From CAYMYN01 sp964394665 (GTDB taxonomy: Bacteria; Planctomycetota; UBA1135; GCA-002686595): a stretch of DNA of 64,000 nucleotides. A program made the position numbers and the translations under genes. Each line of letters starts with the position of its first letter. Within the stretch, counting starts at the first letter, position 1. Shown here in pieces: positions 1 to 8,618 of the stretch. The notes beneath the pieces were generated by a model. The model saw only the letters and a list, made by a program, of their open reading frames with translations. It made no database searches and was not told the origin of the DNA. Location: the NCBI GenBank assembly GCA_964394665.1, contig CAYMYN010000020.1, forward strand, positions 1-64,000. Direction: 5' to 3'.

Positions 1-61
1 GAGATCCGCGCCGTGGCCGAATCCCTGCACGCGATGCTGGCCCAGATCCGCCGCGGGTGGG
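1..61. other. Left window edge, unresolved
   Basis: Frame 1 on the + strand opens at the window edge with a helix-like stretch of about 20 codons (EIRAVAESLHAMLAQIRRGW). It stays open into the convergent stress-protein gene, where the translation turns into arginine/glycine-rich shadow sequence. This may be the end of a gene lying mostly outside the window, but no stop codon occurs before the overlap, so no CDS is called. Confidence 0.2.
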
Positions 62-988
62 TCAGGAGACGTGGCGCGGGACGGGGTGGCGCACGGCGAG
101 CACGGGGCCGCGGGCCTCGCGCAGCACCGTCCAGGCCACGTTGCCCGGGAGGGTGCCCAGGCCCGTCTGGCCGCGGGTGCCGACCAGGGTCAGGCGGCTC
201 GCTTCCTGGCGCTCGAGGATCGCGCTGCGCGGGTCCTCGTCCACCAACTCGAGCGTGATGTCGACGCCCTGCCAGTCGAACTCCGCGAGCATCCCCTCGG
301 CCCGCGCGTGGGTGCGGGCGCGCAGTCGTTGGATCACCGGCTCGGGCAGGGCGAGGGCCTCGGCGAGCTCGTGCAGGTGCGCGATGCCGGTGGGCACGAG
401 CGCGTGCAGGACGCTCACCGGCAGGTCCAGGCGCTGGGCAAGGCTGCGCGCGGCGACGAGCGTCGCGTGGCCCTCGCGCGAGAGGTCGACCGCGCACAGG
501 ATCGAGCGCGGTGCTCGATAGGGCACGGGCTGGAGCCAGATCGAAGCCCGGCAGCCGACGAGCACGCGCCGCGCCGTGCGGCCGAGGTCGACCAGCCCGC
601 GCCGCGCGTGGGGGCCGAGGAAGAGCCACGCCCCCGGGCCCTCGCCGGCGGCCTCGGACAACACGCGCCCCGCCGGGCCCGGCACCAACGCGAGGCGCGC
701 GGCGAGGCTCCCCGGATCGAGGTCGTGGCGCGCCTCGACCTCGGCCAGCAGCGGCTCGAGGCGCGCGCGCGCGCGGCCCTCGGCGGCGCGCTGCAACTCC
801 GCCAGCAACTCCTCGTCGCCGGCGAGCCAGCCCACCTCGAGGTTCTCGAGGGCGTGCAGCAGCTCGAGCCGCGCGCCCAGGCGCCGCGCCAGATCGAGCG
901 CGGCCTCGAGCGCCGGTTCGCCGAGCCCGTGCTCGTCGAGGCCCACCAGCGCGCGGCGAAGGGGAACGTCCGAGGCGTCCGCGTCCAT
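62..988 (-). CDS. Universal stress protein, two tandem Usp domains
   Basis: A 308-residue protein made of two UspA folds, probably a cytoplasmic nucleotide-binding stress protein. The first Usp half has a degenerate loop (GPHARRG..DLGRTARRVL). The second keeps the ATP-loop pattern GTRGQTGLGTLPGN near its C-terminus. The ATG at 988 is preferred over the one at 994 because AGG then sits about six bases upstream; starting at 994 would add two residues. It is a clear paralogue of the protein at 8619-9539: both first halves share GPH.RRG..D.G.TAR.VL followed by W.QPV. The gene lies downstream of the MauG-like gene on the same strand, separated by a strong hairpin. Tandem-domain Usps near high-affinity oxidases are common in oxygen-limitation regulons, which is the inferred context here. 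Confidence 0.85.
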   Translation of the reverse strand: MDADASDVPLRRALVGLDEHGLGEPALEAALDLARRLGARLELLHALENLEVGWLAGDEELLAELQRAAEGRARARLEPLLAEVEARHDLDPGSLAARLALVPGPAGRVLSEAAGEGPGAWLFLGPHARRGLVDLGRTARRVLVGCRASIWLQPVPYRAPRSILCAVDLSREGHATLVAARSLAQRLDLPVSVLHALVPTGIAHLHELAEALALPEPVIQRLRARTHARAEGMLAEFDWQGVDITLELVDEDPRSAILERQEASRLTLVGTRGQTGLGTLPGNVAWTVLREARGPVLAVRHPVPRHVS

Positions 989-1058
989 GCCCATCCTGTA
1001 CCCCAGGCCGGGTCCCGACCGCCAGCTCCCGGTCCGATCCCGGCGGCGGGCCCCCGCG

Positions 1059-1098
1059 GCGGATCCGCTCCTTCCCCGCGCGGAGGGAGCGGATCCGC
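1059..1098 (-). terminator. Hairpin terminator after the MauG-like gene
   Basis: A perfect 13-bp inverted repeat (1059-1071 with 1086-1098, containing GGATCC in each arm) extends inward by four more pairs to a 6-nt loop. It sits just after the stop of the minus-strand peroxidase gene and before the stress-protein gene. There is no U-tract, as in the other hairpins of this window. Confidence 0.5.
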
Positions 1099-1110
1099 GC
1101 CCGCTGGCCT

Positions 1111-2775
1111 TCAGAAGAGCTCGAAGCGCGCCGCTTCGGAGGCAGCCAGGCCCTGGGGGGCGGCGGGATCGAGCACCAGCCACTGGGCGTGGAAGGTGCG
1201 GCCGGCGAGCAGGGGGTCGGGGGGCAGGGCGAGCACGAGGGAACCGAAGCCTCCGCCGGGGCCGGTGCCTTCGAGGGTCGCGCGCTCCAGGCGATGGCCG
1301 CCGACCAGGGAGACGTGCAGGAAGACGCCGCGCCGGAACGTGCCGGCGGGATCGCCGTTCGTGCCCAGCAACACGAAGGAGGGCGCGCCGCCGCGGGCGC
1401 GCTGCACCGCCAGGGTCAGCTCGGGGTTGCCGAGCTTGGGCGGCTCGAGGGCCACGAGGTCCGGGACGAAGCCTCCGCTGCCCGGAGTACCCGCGCCGAG
1501 GGCGGTGGGCACGCGCGCGCCCTCCGAGTAGAGGGTCGGGCGGTCGAAGGGGAACTGCTCCAGCTCCACGCGCGGATCGAGCAGGGCCTCGCGCAGGAAG
1601 GTCACGAGGAGGGCGCGTTTGGGCGCCGACAGGTTCAGGGGCACGATGCGCGGGTCCTTGTTGGGGGCGTCGAAGTCGCCGCCGCGGTCGTAGAAGTCGA
1701 CCACGTCCTCGAGCGTCGCGGCGCTGCCATCGTGGAAGTAGGGACCGCGCAGGGACACGTTGCGCAGACCCGGCGTGCGCATCTGGCCGCGGTGGCCCGG
1801 GATGCCGGTGACCTCGAAGCGGCCCAGGTCCTCGGGCGGCGGACGCACGCCGATGTAGTGGAAGAGATCGTCGCTGAAGGTCGGGCCCTGGTGGCACGAG
1901 GCGCAGCCGTTGGCGGGGTCGAAGAAGATCAGACGGCCGGCGTCCTGCTCGGGGGTCAACGCACCGGGCACGCCCTGCACGAACGCGTCCCAGGGAGTCT
2001 GGGCGGAGACCAGCGTGCGCTGGTAGGTCGCCAGGGCCATGGCGAAGCGCGCGGGCGTCACCTCGGGCGTGCCGAAGGCCTCGGCGAAGAGCTGCGGGTA
2101 GGAGCGGTTGCCGATCCACTGCGCCAGCGGGGCGGGCACGTCGCTCGCGAGCGCCAGCGGTCTCGACTCGATCACGCGCTCGACCAGATCGAAGAGGTCG
2201 CGGCCCAGGTGCGACATCTCGGCCGTGCTCAGGGGCGGACCGAGGGCTTGGTTCTCGAGGGCCGCGGCGAACGGCAGCAGGAGCTGGCCGGTCCAGGGGT
2301 CGAAGAACTCGTTCTCGGCGCGGCCGTCCCAGAAGAGCTGGGGCGAGAAGGCGGCGTTGATCATCGAGGGCGCCTTGCGGCGCGTGACCTGCGGGTCGAG
2401 GCCGAACTCGGGCGAGGCCTCGTAGGTCGAATCGGGCCGCGACCGGGGCACGCCGGGCGAGCCGACCGCGTCGTCGTCGGTGCCGAAGAGCCCGTCGAGC
2501 CCGGGGTGCACGCGGGCCGACGGGCCCTGGGAGCGCGGGTCGCTGCCGCCGGCGGCCGGGATGTGGCAGGTGCCGCAGGCCACCGTGCGGGTCGAGGAGA
2601 GCTGCTCGTCCCAGAAGAGCGCCTTGCCCAGGCGCGCCTTGGCGGGGGTGATCGGGTTGCCGGGCGGTACCGGCGGTTGGGGAAAGATCTGAGCGGCGGA
2701 GGGCGGAGCGAGGACCAGGGGCGCGGCGGCGAAGGTCGCCGCGAGCCAGACGCGGGTCAGGAGAGGTCGCTTCAT
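1111..2775 (-). CDS. MauG / cytochrome c peroxidase family dihaem protein with extra C-terminal domain
   Basis: A 554-residue exported protein. The start at 2775 (MKRPLLTRVW) gives a signal peptide ending near AQIF (about residue 29). Haem c motifs are CGTCH at 67-71 and CASCH at 291-295, with the family landmarks FWDGRAENEFFDPWTGQ (149-165) and RTPGLRN..PYFHDG downstream of the second haem. The fold is that of bacterial dihaem peroxidases, which reduce H2O2 or oxidise protein substrates in the periplasm. After about residue 420 the protein carries a roughly 120-residue beta-rich tail ending in TFHAQWLVLDP...ASEAARFELF that canonical CcpA lacks. The tail resembles C-terminal modules of many secreted planctomycete proteins and may serve localisation; that is an inference. 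There is no strong SD. A candidate promoter lies at 2907-2935. Confidence 0.85.
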   Translation of the reverse strand: MKRPLLTRVWLAATFAAAPLVLAPPSAAQIFPQPPVPPGNPITPAKARLGKALFWDEQLSSTRTVACGTCHIPAAGGSDPRSQGPSARVHPGLDGLFGTDDDAVGSPGVPRSRPDSTYEASPEFGLDPQVTRRKAPSMINAAFSPQLFWDGRAENEFFDPWTGQLLLPFAAALENQALGPPLSTAEMSHLGRDLFDLVERVIESRPLALASDVPAPLAQWIGNRSYPQLFAEAFGTPEVTPARFAMALATYQRTLVSAQTPWDAFVQGVPGALTPEQDAGRLIFFDPANGCASCHQGPTFSDDLFHYIGVRPPPEDLGRFEVTGIPGHRGQMRTPGLRNVSLRGPYFHDGSAATLEDVVDFYDRGGDFDAPNKDPRIVPLNLSAPKRALLVTFLREALLDPRVELEQFPFDRPTLYSEGARVPTALGAGTPGSGGFVPDLVALEPPKLGNPELTLAVQRARGGAPSFVLLGTNGDPAGTFRRGVFLHVSLVGGHRLERATLEGTGPGGGFGSLVLALPPDPLLAGRTFHAQWLVLDPAAPQGLAASEAARFELF

Positions 2776-2906
2776 GGGGCTCGGCGGGGTGGCAGAGGGG
2801 GGTTGCGGTCCCGGCGATCCAACACAGGACCCAGGGCTCCGGTTTCGCGGCCCGGGCTCTTTTTTCTGGCCCCGCGCCACGAGCTCCGGGCGAGCCCGCC
2901 GCTCGA

Positions 2907-2935
2907 AGTCTATCCCGGGTCCGCCGGGCGCCCAG
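2907..2935 (-). promoter_or_regulatory. Candidate promoter of the MauG-like gene
   Basis: On the minus strand CTGGGC is followed after 17 nt by TAGACT, in the 187-bp gap between ppsA and the peroxidase gene. The -35 match is weak. The implied leader is about 125 nt. Confidence 0.25.
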
Positions 2936-2962
2936 GCGGCGAATCGTCGCGCTCGGGAAGGG

Positions 2963-5380
2963 TCAGCTCGCGGGCCGCTCGGCGGCCCAGGCGCACAGGC
3001 GCCGGCTGACCTCCGGCAGGGAGTCGGGCGTCAGGGAGATCGAGTCGATGCCGAGCTCGGCCAGGAAGCGCGCGAACTCGGGGTGGTCGCTGGGCGCCTG
3101 GCCGCAGATGCCGACCGGCGTGCCGACCGCATGGGCGCGGCGCACCAGGTCCTCGATCGAGCGCAGCACGGCGGGGTCGCGCTCGTCGAACAGGTGGGCC
3201 AGGAGCTCCGAGTCGCGATCCAGGCCCAGGGTGAGCTGGGTCAGGTCGTTCGAGCCGATCGAGAACCCGTCGAAGCGCGCGGCGAACTCCTCGGCCAGGA
3301 TCACGTTGCTCGGGATCTCGGCCATGACCCACACCTCGAGGCCCGCCCGCCCGCGCTCCAGCCCCTCCTCGGCGAGCACGCCCAGCACGCGGTCGGCTTC
3401 GGCCAGCGTGCGGCAGAAGGGCACCATCACGGCCACGTTGGAGAGGCCCATGTCCTCGCGCACGCGGCGGATCGCGCGGCACTCGAGGGCGAAGGCCTCG
3501 CGGTAACGCGGGTCGTAGTAACGCGAGGCTCCGCGCAGACCGATCATCGGGTTGGCCTCCAGGGGCTCGAAGGCCCGGCCGCCGAGCAGGTTCGCGTACT
3601 CGTTCGACTTGAAGTCCGAGAAGCGCACCAGCACCGGGCGCGGATGGAACGCGGCGGCGATCAGCGCCACCCCGGAGGCCATCTGCTCGACGAAGAACTC
3701 CGGCGGCGAGCTCGCTCCCCGTGCCCGCTCGAGCACGGCCCGGCGCAGCTCCTCGTCCGCCACACGCTCGGGGTGGAGCAGGGCCATCGGGTGCACGCCG
3801 ATCCAGTCGCCCACCAGGAACTCGATGCGCAGGAGCCCCACGCCCGCGCAAGGCAGGTGCGCCAGGGAGAAGGCCTGTCCGGGGTCGGCCAGGTTGATCC
3901 GCAGCGGTACGGGCGAGGGGGGCAGGCTCGCGGGGTCGAGCTCCTCGCGTTCGAAGGCCAGCTCGCCGCGGTAGACCCGGCCCTCGTCGCCCTCGGCGCA
4001 GGAGACCGTGACCGCGCTCCCGTCGGGGATGCGCGCCGTGCCTTCGCCGCTGCCGACGACGCACGGGATGCCGAGCTCGCGCGAGACGATGGCCGCGTGG
4101 CAGGTGCGGCCTCCGCGGTCGGTGACGACGGCCGCGGCGCGGCGCAGGATGGGTTCCCAGTCGGGGTCGGTGCTCGAGGTGACCAAGACCTCGCCGGCGC
4201 CGAAACGCGCCAGCTCGGCGGCGGAGCGGATCACGCGCGCGGGGCCGGTGCCGATGCGCGTGCCGACGCTCTTGCCGGTGGCGAGCAGCTCGCCGCGCTC
4301 GGCCAGGCGGAAGCGCTCGAAGCGCCGGCCCGCGCGCTGGGAGTGCACGGTCTCGGGCCGCGCCTGCACGACGAACAGCTCTCCGCTGCGCCCGTCCTTC
4401 GCCCACTCGATGTCCATCGGCGTGTCGGCGCCGCGGCGCGCGCCGTAGTGCGCCTCGATCGCGACCGCCCAGCGCGCCAGCTCGAGCACCTCGTCGGGTT
4501 CGAGCACGAACCGCTCGCGCTCGGCCAGGGGCACCTGTTCCTCGCGCACCTCGCCCGAGCGTTCCCCGGCGTAGACGCGCCGCAGGGCCTTCGTCCCGCG
4601 CACGCGCCGCAGCACGGGCGCGAAGCCGGCGCGCAGGGTGGGCTTGTGGACCCAGAACTCGTCCGGGTCGACCAGGCCCTGCACCACGCTCTCGCCCAGC
4701 CCGTAGGCCCCCGTGACGAGCACGACGTCGCGGAAGCCGCTCTCGGTGTCGAGGGTGAAGATCACGCCCGCCGAGCCCAGGTCGGCGCGCACCATGCGCT
4801 GCACGCCGACCGAGAGCCGCACGCTCGCGTGGGGGATGCCGTGCCCGGCGCGGTAGGCGAGCGCCCGGTCGGTGTAGAGCGAGGCCAGGCAGACGCGGAT
4901 GGCGCGCTCGAGGCTCGGCCAGCCGCGCACGCCGAGCACGCTCTCGTGTTGGCCGGCGAAGGAGGCCTGGGGCAGGTCCTCCGCGGTGGCGCTGGAGCGC
5001 ACGGCGACGTCGAGCTGCGCGTCGCCGGCGCGCTCCGCCAGGGCCAGGTACGCCGCCCGCGCGGGTTCGGCGACCTCGGCCGGCAGGGGCGCGTCCCCGA
5101 CCAGGCTGCGCAGCTTCGCGCCCACTACGGCCAGCGCCGCGACGTCGCGCACGTCCAGGTCCGCGAGCAGACGCCGGATCTCGGGGCCGATCCCGGCGCG
5201 CTCGACGTGCGCCGTGAAGGCCGCGGTGGTGAGGGCGAAGCCCTCCGGGACGCGCACGCCGAGGGGGGCCAGCGCGCGGGTGAGCTCGCCCAACGAGGCG
5301 TTCTTGCCGCCCACCGACTCGAGGTGCTCCAGCCCGAGCGAGTCGAAGGGCAGGACATAGGGCTCGTCGCGGCGCGCCAT
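2963..5380 (-). CDS. ppsA: Phosphoenolpyruvate synthase (pyruvate, water dikinase)
   Basis: An 805-residue cytoplasmic enzyme, close to the family's usual 790-810 residues. It converts pyruvate + ATP + water to PEP + AMP + phosphate for gluconeogenesis. The ATP-grasp half begins at SVGGKNASLGEL (22-33). The swivelling phosphohistidine domain has GGRTCHAA with the catalytic His near 428. The C-terminal PEP/pyruvate barrel contains the GSNDLTQLTLG signature and the catalytic Cys in GICGQAPSD near 759. The start at 5380 follows a GGGGGA ribosome site. Two CBS-domain genes lie directly upstream on the same strand (17-bp gap to the nearer), suggesting co-transcription with adenylate sensors; the AMP produced by the reaction makes this pairing plausible. 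Confidence 0.95.
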   Translation of the reverse strand: MARRDEPYVLPFDSLGLEHLESVGGKNASLGELTRALAPLGVRVPEGFALTTAAFTAHVERAGIGPEIRRLLADLDVRDVAALAVVGAKLRSLVGDAPLPAEVAEPARAAYLALAERAGDAQLDVAVRSSATAEDLPQASFAGQHESVLGVRGWPSLERAIRVCLASLYTDRALAYRAGHGIPHASVRLSVGVQRMVRADLGSAGVIFTLDTESGFRDVVLVTGAYGLGESVVQGLVDPDEFWVHKPTLRAGFAPVLRRVRGTKALRRVYAGERSGEVREEQVPLAERERFVLEPDEVLELARWAVAIEAHYGARRGADTPMDIEWAKDGRSGELFVVQARPETVHSQRAGRRFERFRLAERGELLATGKSVGTRIGTGPARVIRSAAELARFGAGEVLVTSSTDPDWEPILRRAAAVVTDRGGRTCHAAIVSRELGIPCVVGSGEGTARIPDGSAVTVSCAEGDEGRVYRGELAFEREELDPASLPPSPVPLRINLADPGQAFSLAHLPCAGVGLLRIEFLVGDWIGVHPMALLHPERVADEELRRAVLERARGASSPPEFFVEQMASGVALIAAAFHPRPVLVRFSDFKSNEYANLLGGRAFEPLEANPMIGLRGASRYYDPRYREAFALECRAIRRVREDMGLSNVAVMVPFCRTLAEADRVLGVLAEEGLERGRAGLEVWVMAEIPSNVILAEEFAARFDGFSIGSNDLTQLTLGLDRDSELLAHLFDERDPAVLRSIEDLVRRAHAVGTPVGICGQAPSDHPEFARFLAELGIDSISLTPDSLPEVSRRLCAWAAERPAS

Positions 5381-5397
5381 GGCATCCCCCCAGATCC

Positions 5398-5838
5398 CTA
5401 TCCCAACCGGCCCAGGCTGTCGGGGGAGGTGCGCTCGAGCAAGCCGCCGAGCTCCCAGAACTCCTCGACCAAGAGGCCCAGGATGTCGTGCAGGGTCACG
5501 ATGCCCACCAGCGCGCCCGCGTCGTCGACGACCGGCAGGCGGCGCACGCCCCGCGAGCGCATGCGCGCGAGGGCCTCCTCGACGCTGAGGTCGACGCGGA
5601 TCGTGATCGGGTCGGGGGTCCACACGTCGCGCACGCGGGTCGCTCCGGGGTCCTTGGCCGCGCCGAGCACGCGCAGCGCGAGGTCGCGGTCGGTCAGGAT
5701 GCCGATCGGCCGGTTCTCGCCATCGACGGCGACCAGCGCGCCGACGTTGCGCGCGTCCATGCGATGGGCGGCGACGTGCACGCTCTCCGTGGCCTCGACG
5801 AGGTCGACGGCGCGCTTGGCGATGCGGGCCAGGGTCAT
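5398..5838 (-). CDS. CBS-pair domain protein
   Basis: A 146-residue protein that is essentially one Bateman module: two CBS repeats (about residues 8-60 and 74-128), each with the typical GILTDRDLALR / GIVTLHDIL endings. There is no attached catalytic or DNA-binding domain. CBS pairs generally bind AMP, ATP or SAM and gate a partner. The start at 5838 has GGAGA seven bases upstream. The gene lies between the four-CBS gene (33-bp gap) and ppsA (17-bp gap), all on the minus strand, so an energy-charge input into this operon is likely but not shown by sequence. The C-terminal 20 residues (EEFWELGGLLERTS) may form a docking helix. Confidence 0.85.
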   Translation of the reverse strand: MTLARIAKRAVDLVEATESVHVAAHRMDARNVGALVAVDGENRPIGILTDRDLALRVLGAAKDPGATRVRDVWTPDPITIRVDLSVEEALARMRSRGVRRLPVVDDAGALVGIVTLHDILGLLVEEFWELGGLLERTSPDSLGRLG

Positions 5839-5871
5839 CGCGGGTTCTCCATGGGGTGACGACGGCTGCGT

Positions 5872-6723
5872 TCAGCCCTGGGCTTCGCGGGCCGCCTCGA
5901 GGACGAGCGGATCGCGCAGCGCCTCGAGGCAGTGATCGAGCAGGTCGGTGAGGGTCAGGATGCCGACCAGCCGGTCGTCGTCGACCACCGGCACCGCCCC
6001 GATGCGGCGGGCGAGCATCAGCTCGGCCGCGTACGAGAGCGGCTTCTCCGGCTCGATCATCGACACGTCGCTCGACATGATCTCGCCGAGCGGCGTGTCC
6101 GGCCCGCGGTTCGTGCCCTGGGCCCGGCGCAGGTCGCGGTCGGAGACCATGCCGACCACCCGTTCGTCCTGTACGACCGGCAGGTGGCGCACGTCCATGG
6201 CGCGCAGCAGCTCGCCGGCCTCGCCCAGCGTCGTGTCGCTGGTCACGCTCCGCGCGTGGCGGGCCATGCGCGCCATGACCGGCGGGTCCACCGACCGGTC
6301 CTGGCGAGCGCTGCGGCAGGCGTCGGCGAAGGCGCGCACGAGGTCGGTCTCGGTCAGGATGCCGACCAGCTCACCGTGCTCGAGCACCGGCAGGCAGCCG
6401 ATCTTGCCCGCCACCAGCTCGACCGCCGCCGAGACCACCGTGTCGTCGGGGCCGAGGGTGCGCACCTTGGGCTGGACGATCTCGCGCAGGGTGCGCGAGC
6501 GCTGGTCGGTGCTGCGGTCCTGATAGAGCTCGCGCACGCGGGCCGGCAGCCAGCCCGTCGCGGCCAGCAGGTCGGGGTCGGACACGACGCCGACCAGGCG
6601 GCCGGCTTCGACCACGGGGAGGTGCCGCAGGCCGTGCTCGTCCATCAACTGCATCGCTTCGTCGAGCGAGGCGTCGGGGGCGAGGGTGAAGGGCTTGCGG
6701 GTCATCAGGGTGCTCACGCGCAT
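5872..6723 (-). CDS. Four-CBS-domain protein
   Basis: A 283-residue protein built only of four CBS repeats, i.e. two Bateman modules. The repeats begin near MTRKPFTLAP (8), IVQPKVRTLGP (80), MARHARSVTSD (155) and IMSSDVSMIEP (218), each ending in a G(V/I/M).(S/T)..DL turn. The start is certain: GGGAGGTGACCG directly precedes ATG. The family is a nucleotide-responsive regulatory module without intrinsic catalysis. It is the first gene of the apparent CBS4-CBS2-ppsA operon and lies just beyond the 3' end of the cbb3 oxidase operon. The partner protein cannot be named from sequence. Confidence 0.85.
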   Translation of the reverse strand: MRVSTLMTRKPFTLAPDASLDEAMQLMDEHGLRHLPVVEAGRLVGVVSDPDLLAATGWLPARVRELYQDRSTDQRSRTLREIVQPKVRTLGPDDTVVSAAVELVAGKIGCLPVLEHGELVGILTETDLVRAFADACRSARQDRSVDPPVMARMARHARSVTSDTTLGEAGELLRAMDVRHLPVVQDERVVGMVSDRDLRRAQGTNRGPDTPLGEIMSSDVSMIEPEKPLSYAAELMLARRIGAVPVVDDDRLVGILTLTDLLDHCLEALRDPLVLEAAREAQG

Positions 6724-6789
6724 CGGTCACCTCCCGGGTCGGGTTCGTGGGGTACGTGGGGCGCCGGTCTCGAACGGCCATTGTGCCCC

Positions 6790-6818
6790 GAGCGGCGGCG
6801 GAGCCGCGCGGGCCGCTC
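6790..6818 (-). terminator. Hairpin after the oxidase operon
   Basis: An inverted repeat GAGCGGC/GCCGCTC (6790-6796, 6812-6818) in the 132-bp gap between the last oxidase-operon gene and the four-CBS gene. It has no U-tract, so the terminator call is tentative. Confidence 0.3.
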
Positions 6819-6855
6819 TCCGTAGCCCACGCCCGAAGGCGGCGTAGGTCGCGCG

Positions 6856-7623
6856 TCAGCGCCCGTCGGATGGCGGGGCGCAGCACTCGGGCAGCGCGCC
6901 GCGCGCGAGCGGCTCGCCGACGGGCAGGCCCCCGCGCAGGCCGGTGTAGAGTCCGAAGGCCACGAGCAGCGGGCCGGCGAGGCGCGCCGCCCACACCCGC
7001 CGGCGCGCGCCCAGGAAGCGCCACCCCAGGGCCGCCGCGACCAGGGCGGGCGCGGTCGCCAGGCCGAAGACGAACAGGCCCAGGCCCGCGACGGCGGGGT
7101 TCGTCGTGGCGGCGAGCACCAGCGCCGCCCAGGACAGGCCGCAGGGCAAGAACCCCGTGGAGAGCCCGAGCCCCAGGGCGCCGGCGTAGCCCGGCAGCGA
7201 CGCCAACGAGCGCAGGCCGCGGGCGAGGGGCGCGAGCAGGCGTTCGAGGGCCGCGGGGCGCAGTCGGGCGGGCGGCGCGAAGCCCATCGACGCGAGGCCG
7301 AAGAGCACGAGCATCCCGCCCGCCATCCAGGCCAGGATCCCGCGCAGGCTCTCCAGGGCGCGCGCGCGCGTCCCCGGGTCGTCGCCGACGAGGCCCGCGC
7401 CGCCGTGCGCCAGCAGACCGCCGGCCAGCGCGGCCGACACTCCGAGCAAGGCGTAGGTCGTGGCCTTGCCGAGCAAGTAGGCGAGTTGGCGCAGGGCCGC
7501 GCTGGCCGTCGGGTCGCGGCGCGCGGAGACCGCGGCCGCGAAGCCGCCGCACATGCCGGCGCAGTGGGCCGCGCCCGCCAGGCCCAGGCCGAGGAAGGGC
7601 CAGAGCTCCGCGGCGAGGTTCAC
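6856..7623 (-). CDS. Sulfite exporter TauE/SafE-like membrane protein with HCxGMCGG motif
   Basis: A 255-residue polytopic membrane protein (about six hydrophobic segments). Near the N-terminus it carries HCAGMCGGF, hallmark of the COG2836 group that commonly sits beside cbb3 oxidase and copper-handling genes; a second Cys (FLPCGLSW) lies mid-protein and a CC pair near the C-terminus. The start is the GTG at 7623, preceded by GAGGAG; the alternative longer frame is shadow sequence. Its GTG overlaps the stop of ccoG by 4 nt, indicating translational coupling. The family is often annotated as sulfite exporter, but context favours a role in metal delivery or cytochrome biogenesis for the oxidase. 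Confidence 0.8.
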   Translation of the reverse strand: MNLAAELWPFLGLGLAGAAHCAGMCGGFAAAVSARRDPTASAALRQLAYLLGKATTYALLGVSAALAGGLLAHGGAGLVGDDPGTRARALESLRGILAWMAGGMLVLFGLASMGFAPPARLRPAALERLLAPLARGLRSLASLPGYAGALGLGLSTGFLPCGLSWAALVLAATTNPAVAGLGLFVFGLATAPALVAAALGWRFLGARRRVWAARLAGPLLVAFGLYTGLRGGLPVGEPLARGALPECCAPPSDGR

Positions 7624-8603
7624 GGCGACTCCTCGCGCGCCGCGCGCGCCGCACCGCCCTGGGCTCCCCCGCGCGCCTTGGCCAGGCGTGACTTCGGCGC
7701 GAGCCCCGCCTCGGGCACCGGCCGCACGCCGTTGCGATGCTCGCGCGCGCCCTCGCCCAGGAACCCCAGGCGCAGCGGCAGGGGCGCGTCGCGCCGCGCG
7801 TTGGCGCCCTCGCAGGCGATCACGCAGTCGCCGCAGCGCAGGCAATTGGCGAAGTTGCTCATGTTCTCGCCATACAGCCCCAGGCCGCCGCGGTAGGGGC
7901 CGCCGGCCATGGCTCGCGGCTCGAGGTCCACGGGACAGACCTTGGCGCACGCGCCGCAATCGGTGCAGCTCTCGGGGTGCGCGAACTCGATGCCGTTCAC
8001 GCTCTGGTGCCCGAGCGCGGCGAAGTAGACCCCCGAGGGGCACCACTCGCGGCAGAAGCGCAGGCCCAGCCACTGGCAGACGCCGAACAGGCCCAGGGCC
8101 ATCGAGAGCAGGAAGGCCGCCGAGACGCCGATCGCCAGGGGCGAGCCGTCGCGGAAGACGCGCCAGTCCACCCAGAAGCTGAAGGTGATCGCGGCGAGCA
8201 GGGTGCAGCTCGCCAACACGAAGAGCGGCGCGAGGATCTGGTGCGTGCCCTTGCGGGTCGTGAAGCGCGCCCATTCGGCGACCCGCGCCAGGGAACCCAC
8301 CGGGCAGACGAAGCCGCACAGGTAGCGGCCCAGGAGGCGCGTCGCCAGGATGATCGCGATGTTGACCGCCAGGAAGGGGAACGCGAAGGCCCGCAGGACC
8401 TCGATCAGCGCGCGTTGCTCGCCCAGGTAGACGTGGCGGCCGCCCCACAGGTCGAAGCGGATCACGTCCAGGAGCGGGAGCGAGGCGATGCCGAGCGTGC
8501 AGCCGATCCCGATCACCCAGCGCACCAGCGCGTAGGGGTGGATGCCCCGGCGCTTGTGCAGGATTCCGTACAGGATCTTGTCGCGCAGCTCGCCGACGGG
8601 CAT
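7620..8603 (-). CDS. ccoG: CcoG-type cytochrome oxidase accessory protein (polyferredoxin)
   Basis: A 327-residue membrane protein with about five TM segments. It has the membrane-proximal Cys pairs CGFVCPVG and CREWCPSG, then two 4Fe-4S clusters: CTDCGACAKVCPVD and CLRCGDCVIACEG. The family (RdxA/CcoG/FixG) is linked to Cu reduction and assembly of cbb3 oxidases. Unlike Rhodobacter CcoG (about 470 residues) it lacks the C-terminal Ig-like domain and ends in an Ala/Arg-rich tail. The ATG at 8603 has CGGAG upstream. The next upstream gene, a Usp, ends 15 bp away. NapH-like ferredoxins share the core, so the assignment rests partly on the cco context. Confidence 0.85.
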   Translation of the reverse strand: MPVGELRDKILYGILHKRRGIHPYALVRWVIGIGCTLGIASLPLLDVIRFDLWGGRHVYLGEQRALIEVLRAFAFPFLAVNIAIILATRLLGRYLCGFVCPVGSLARVAEWARFTTRKGTHQILAPLFVLASCTLLAAITFSFWVDWRVFRDGSPLAIGVSAAFLLSMALGLFGVCQWLGLRFCREWCPSGVYFAALGHQSVNGIEFAHPESCTDCGACAKVCPVDLEPRAMAGGPYRGGLGLYGENMSNFANCLRCGDCVIACEGANARRDAPLPLRLGFLGEGAREHRNGVRPVPEAGLAPKSRLAKARGGAQGGAARAAREESP

Positions 8604-8618
8604 CGGGCCGCTCCGGAA

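Noticed and set aside
2851..2866. GC-rich sequence followed by six T on the + strand, resembling an intrinsic terminator
   Set aside because: No + strand gene ends here and the upstream stem is imperfect; the region is the leader of the minus-strand peroxidase gene.
2774..5935. Very long + strand open frame opposite ppsA and the CBS genes
   Set aside because: Antisense frame caused by high GC; the composition is Arg/Gly/Ala/His-rich with no domain, while the minus strand carries clear enzymes.
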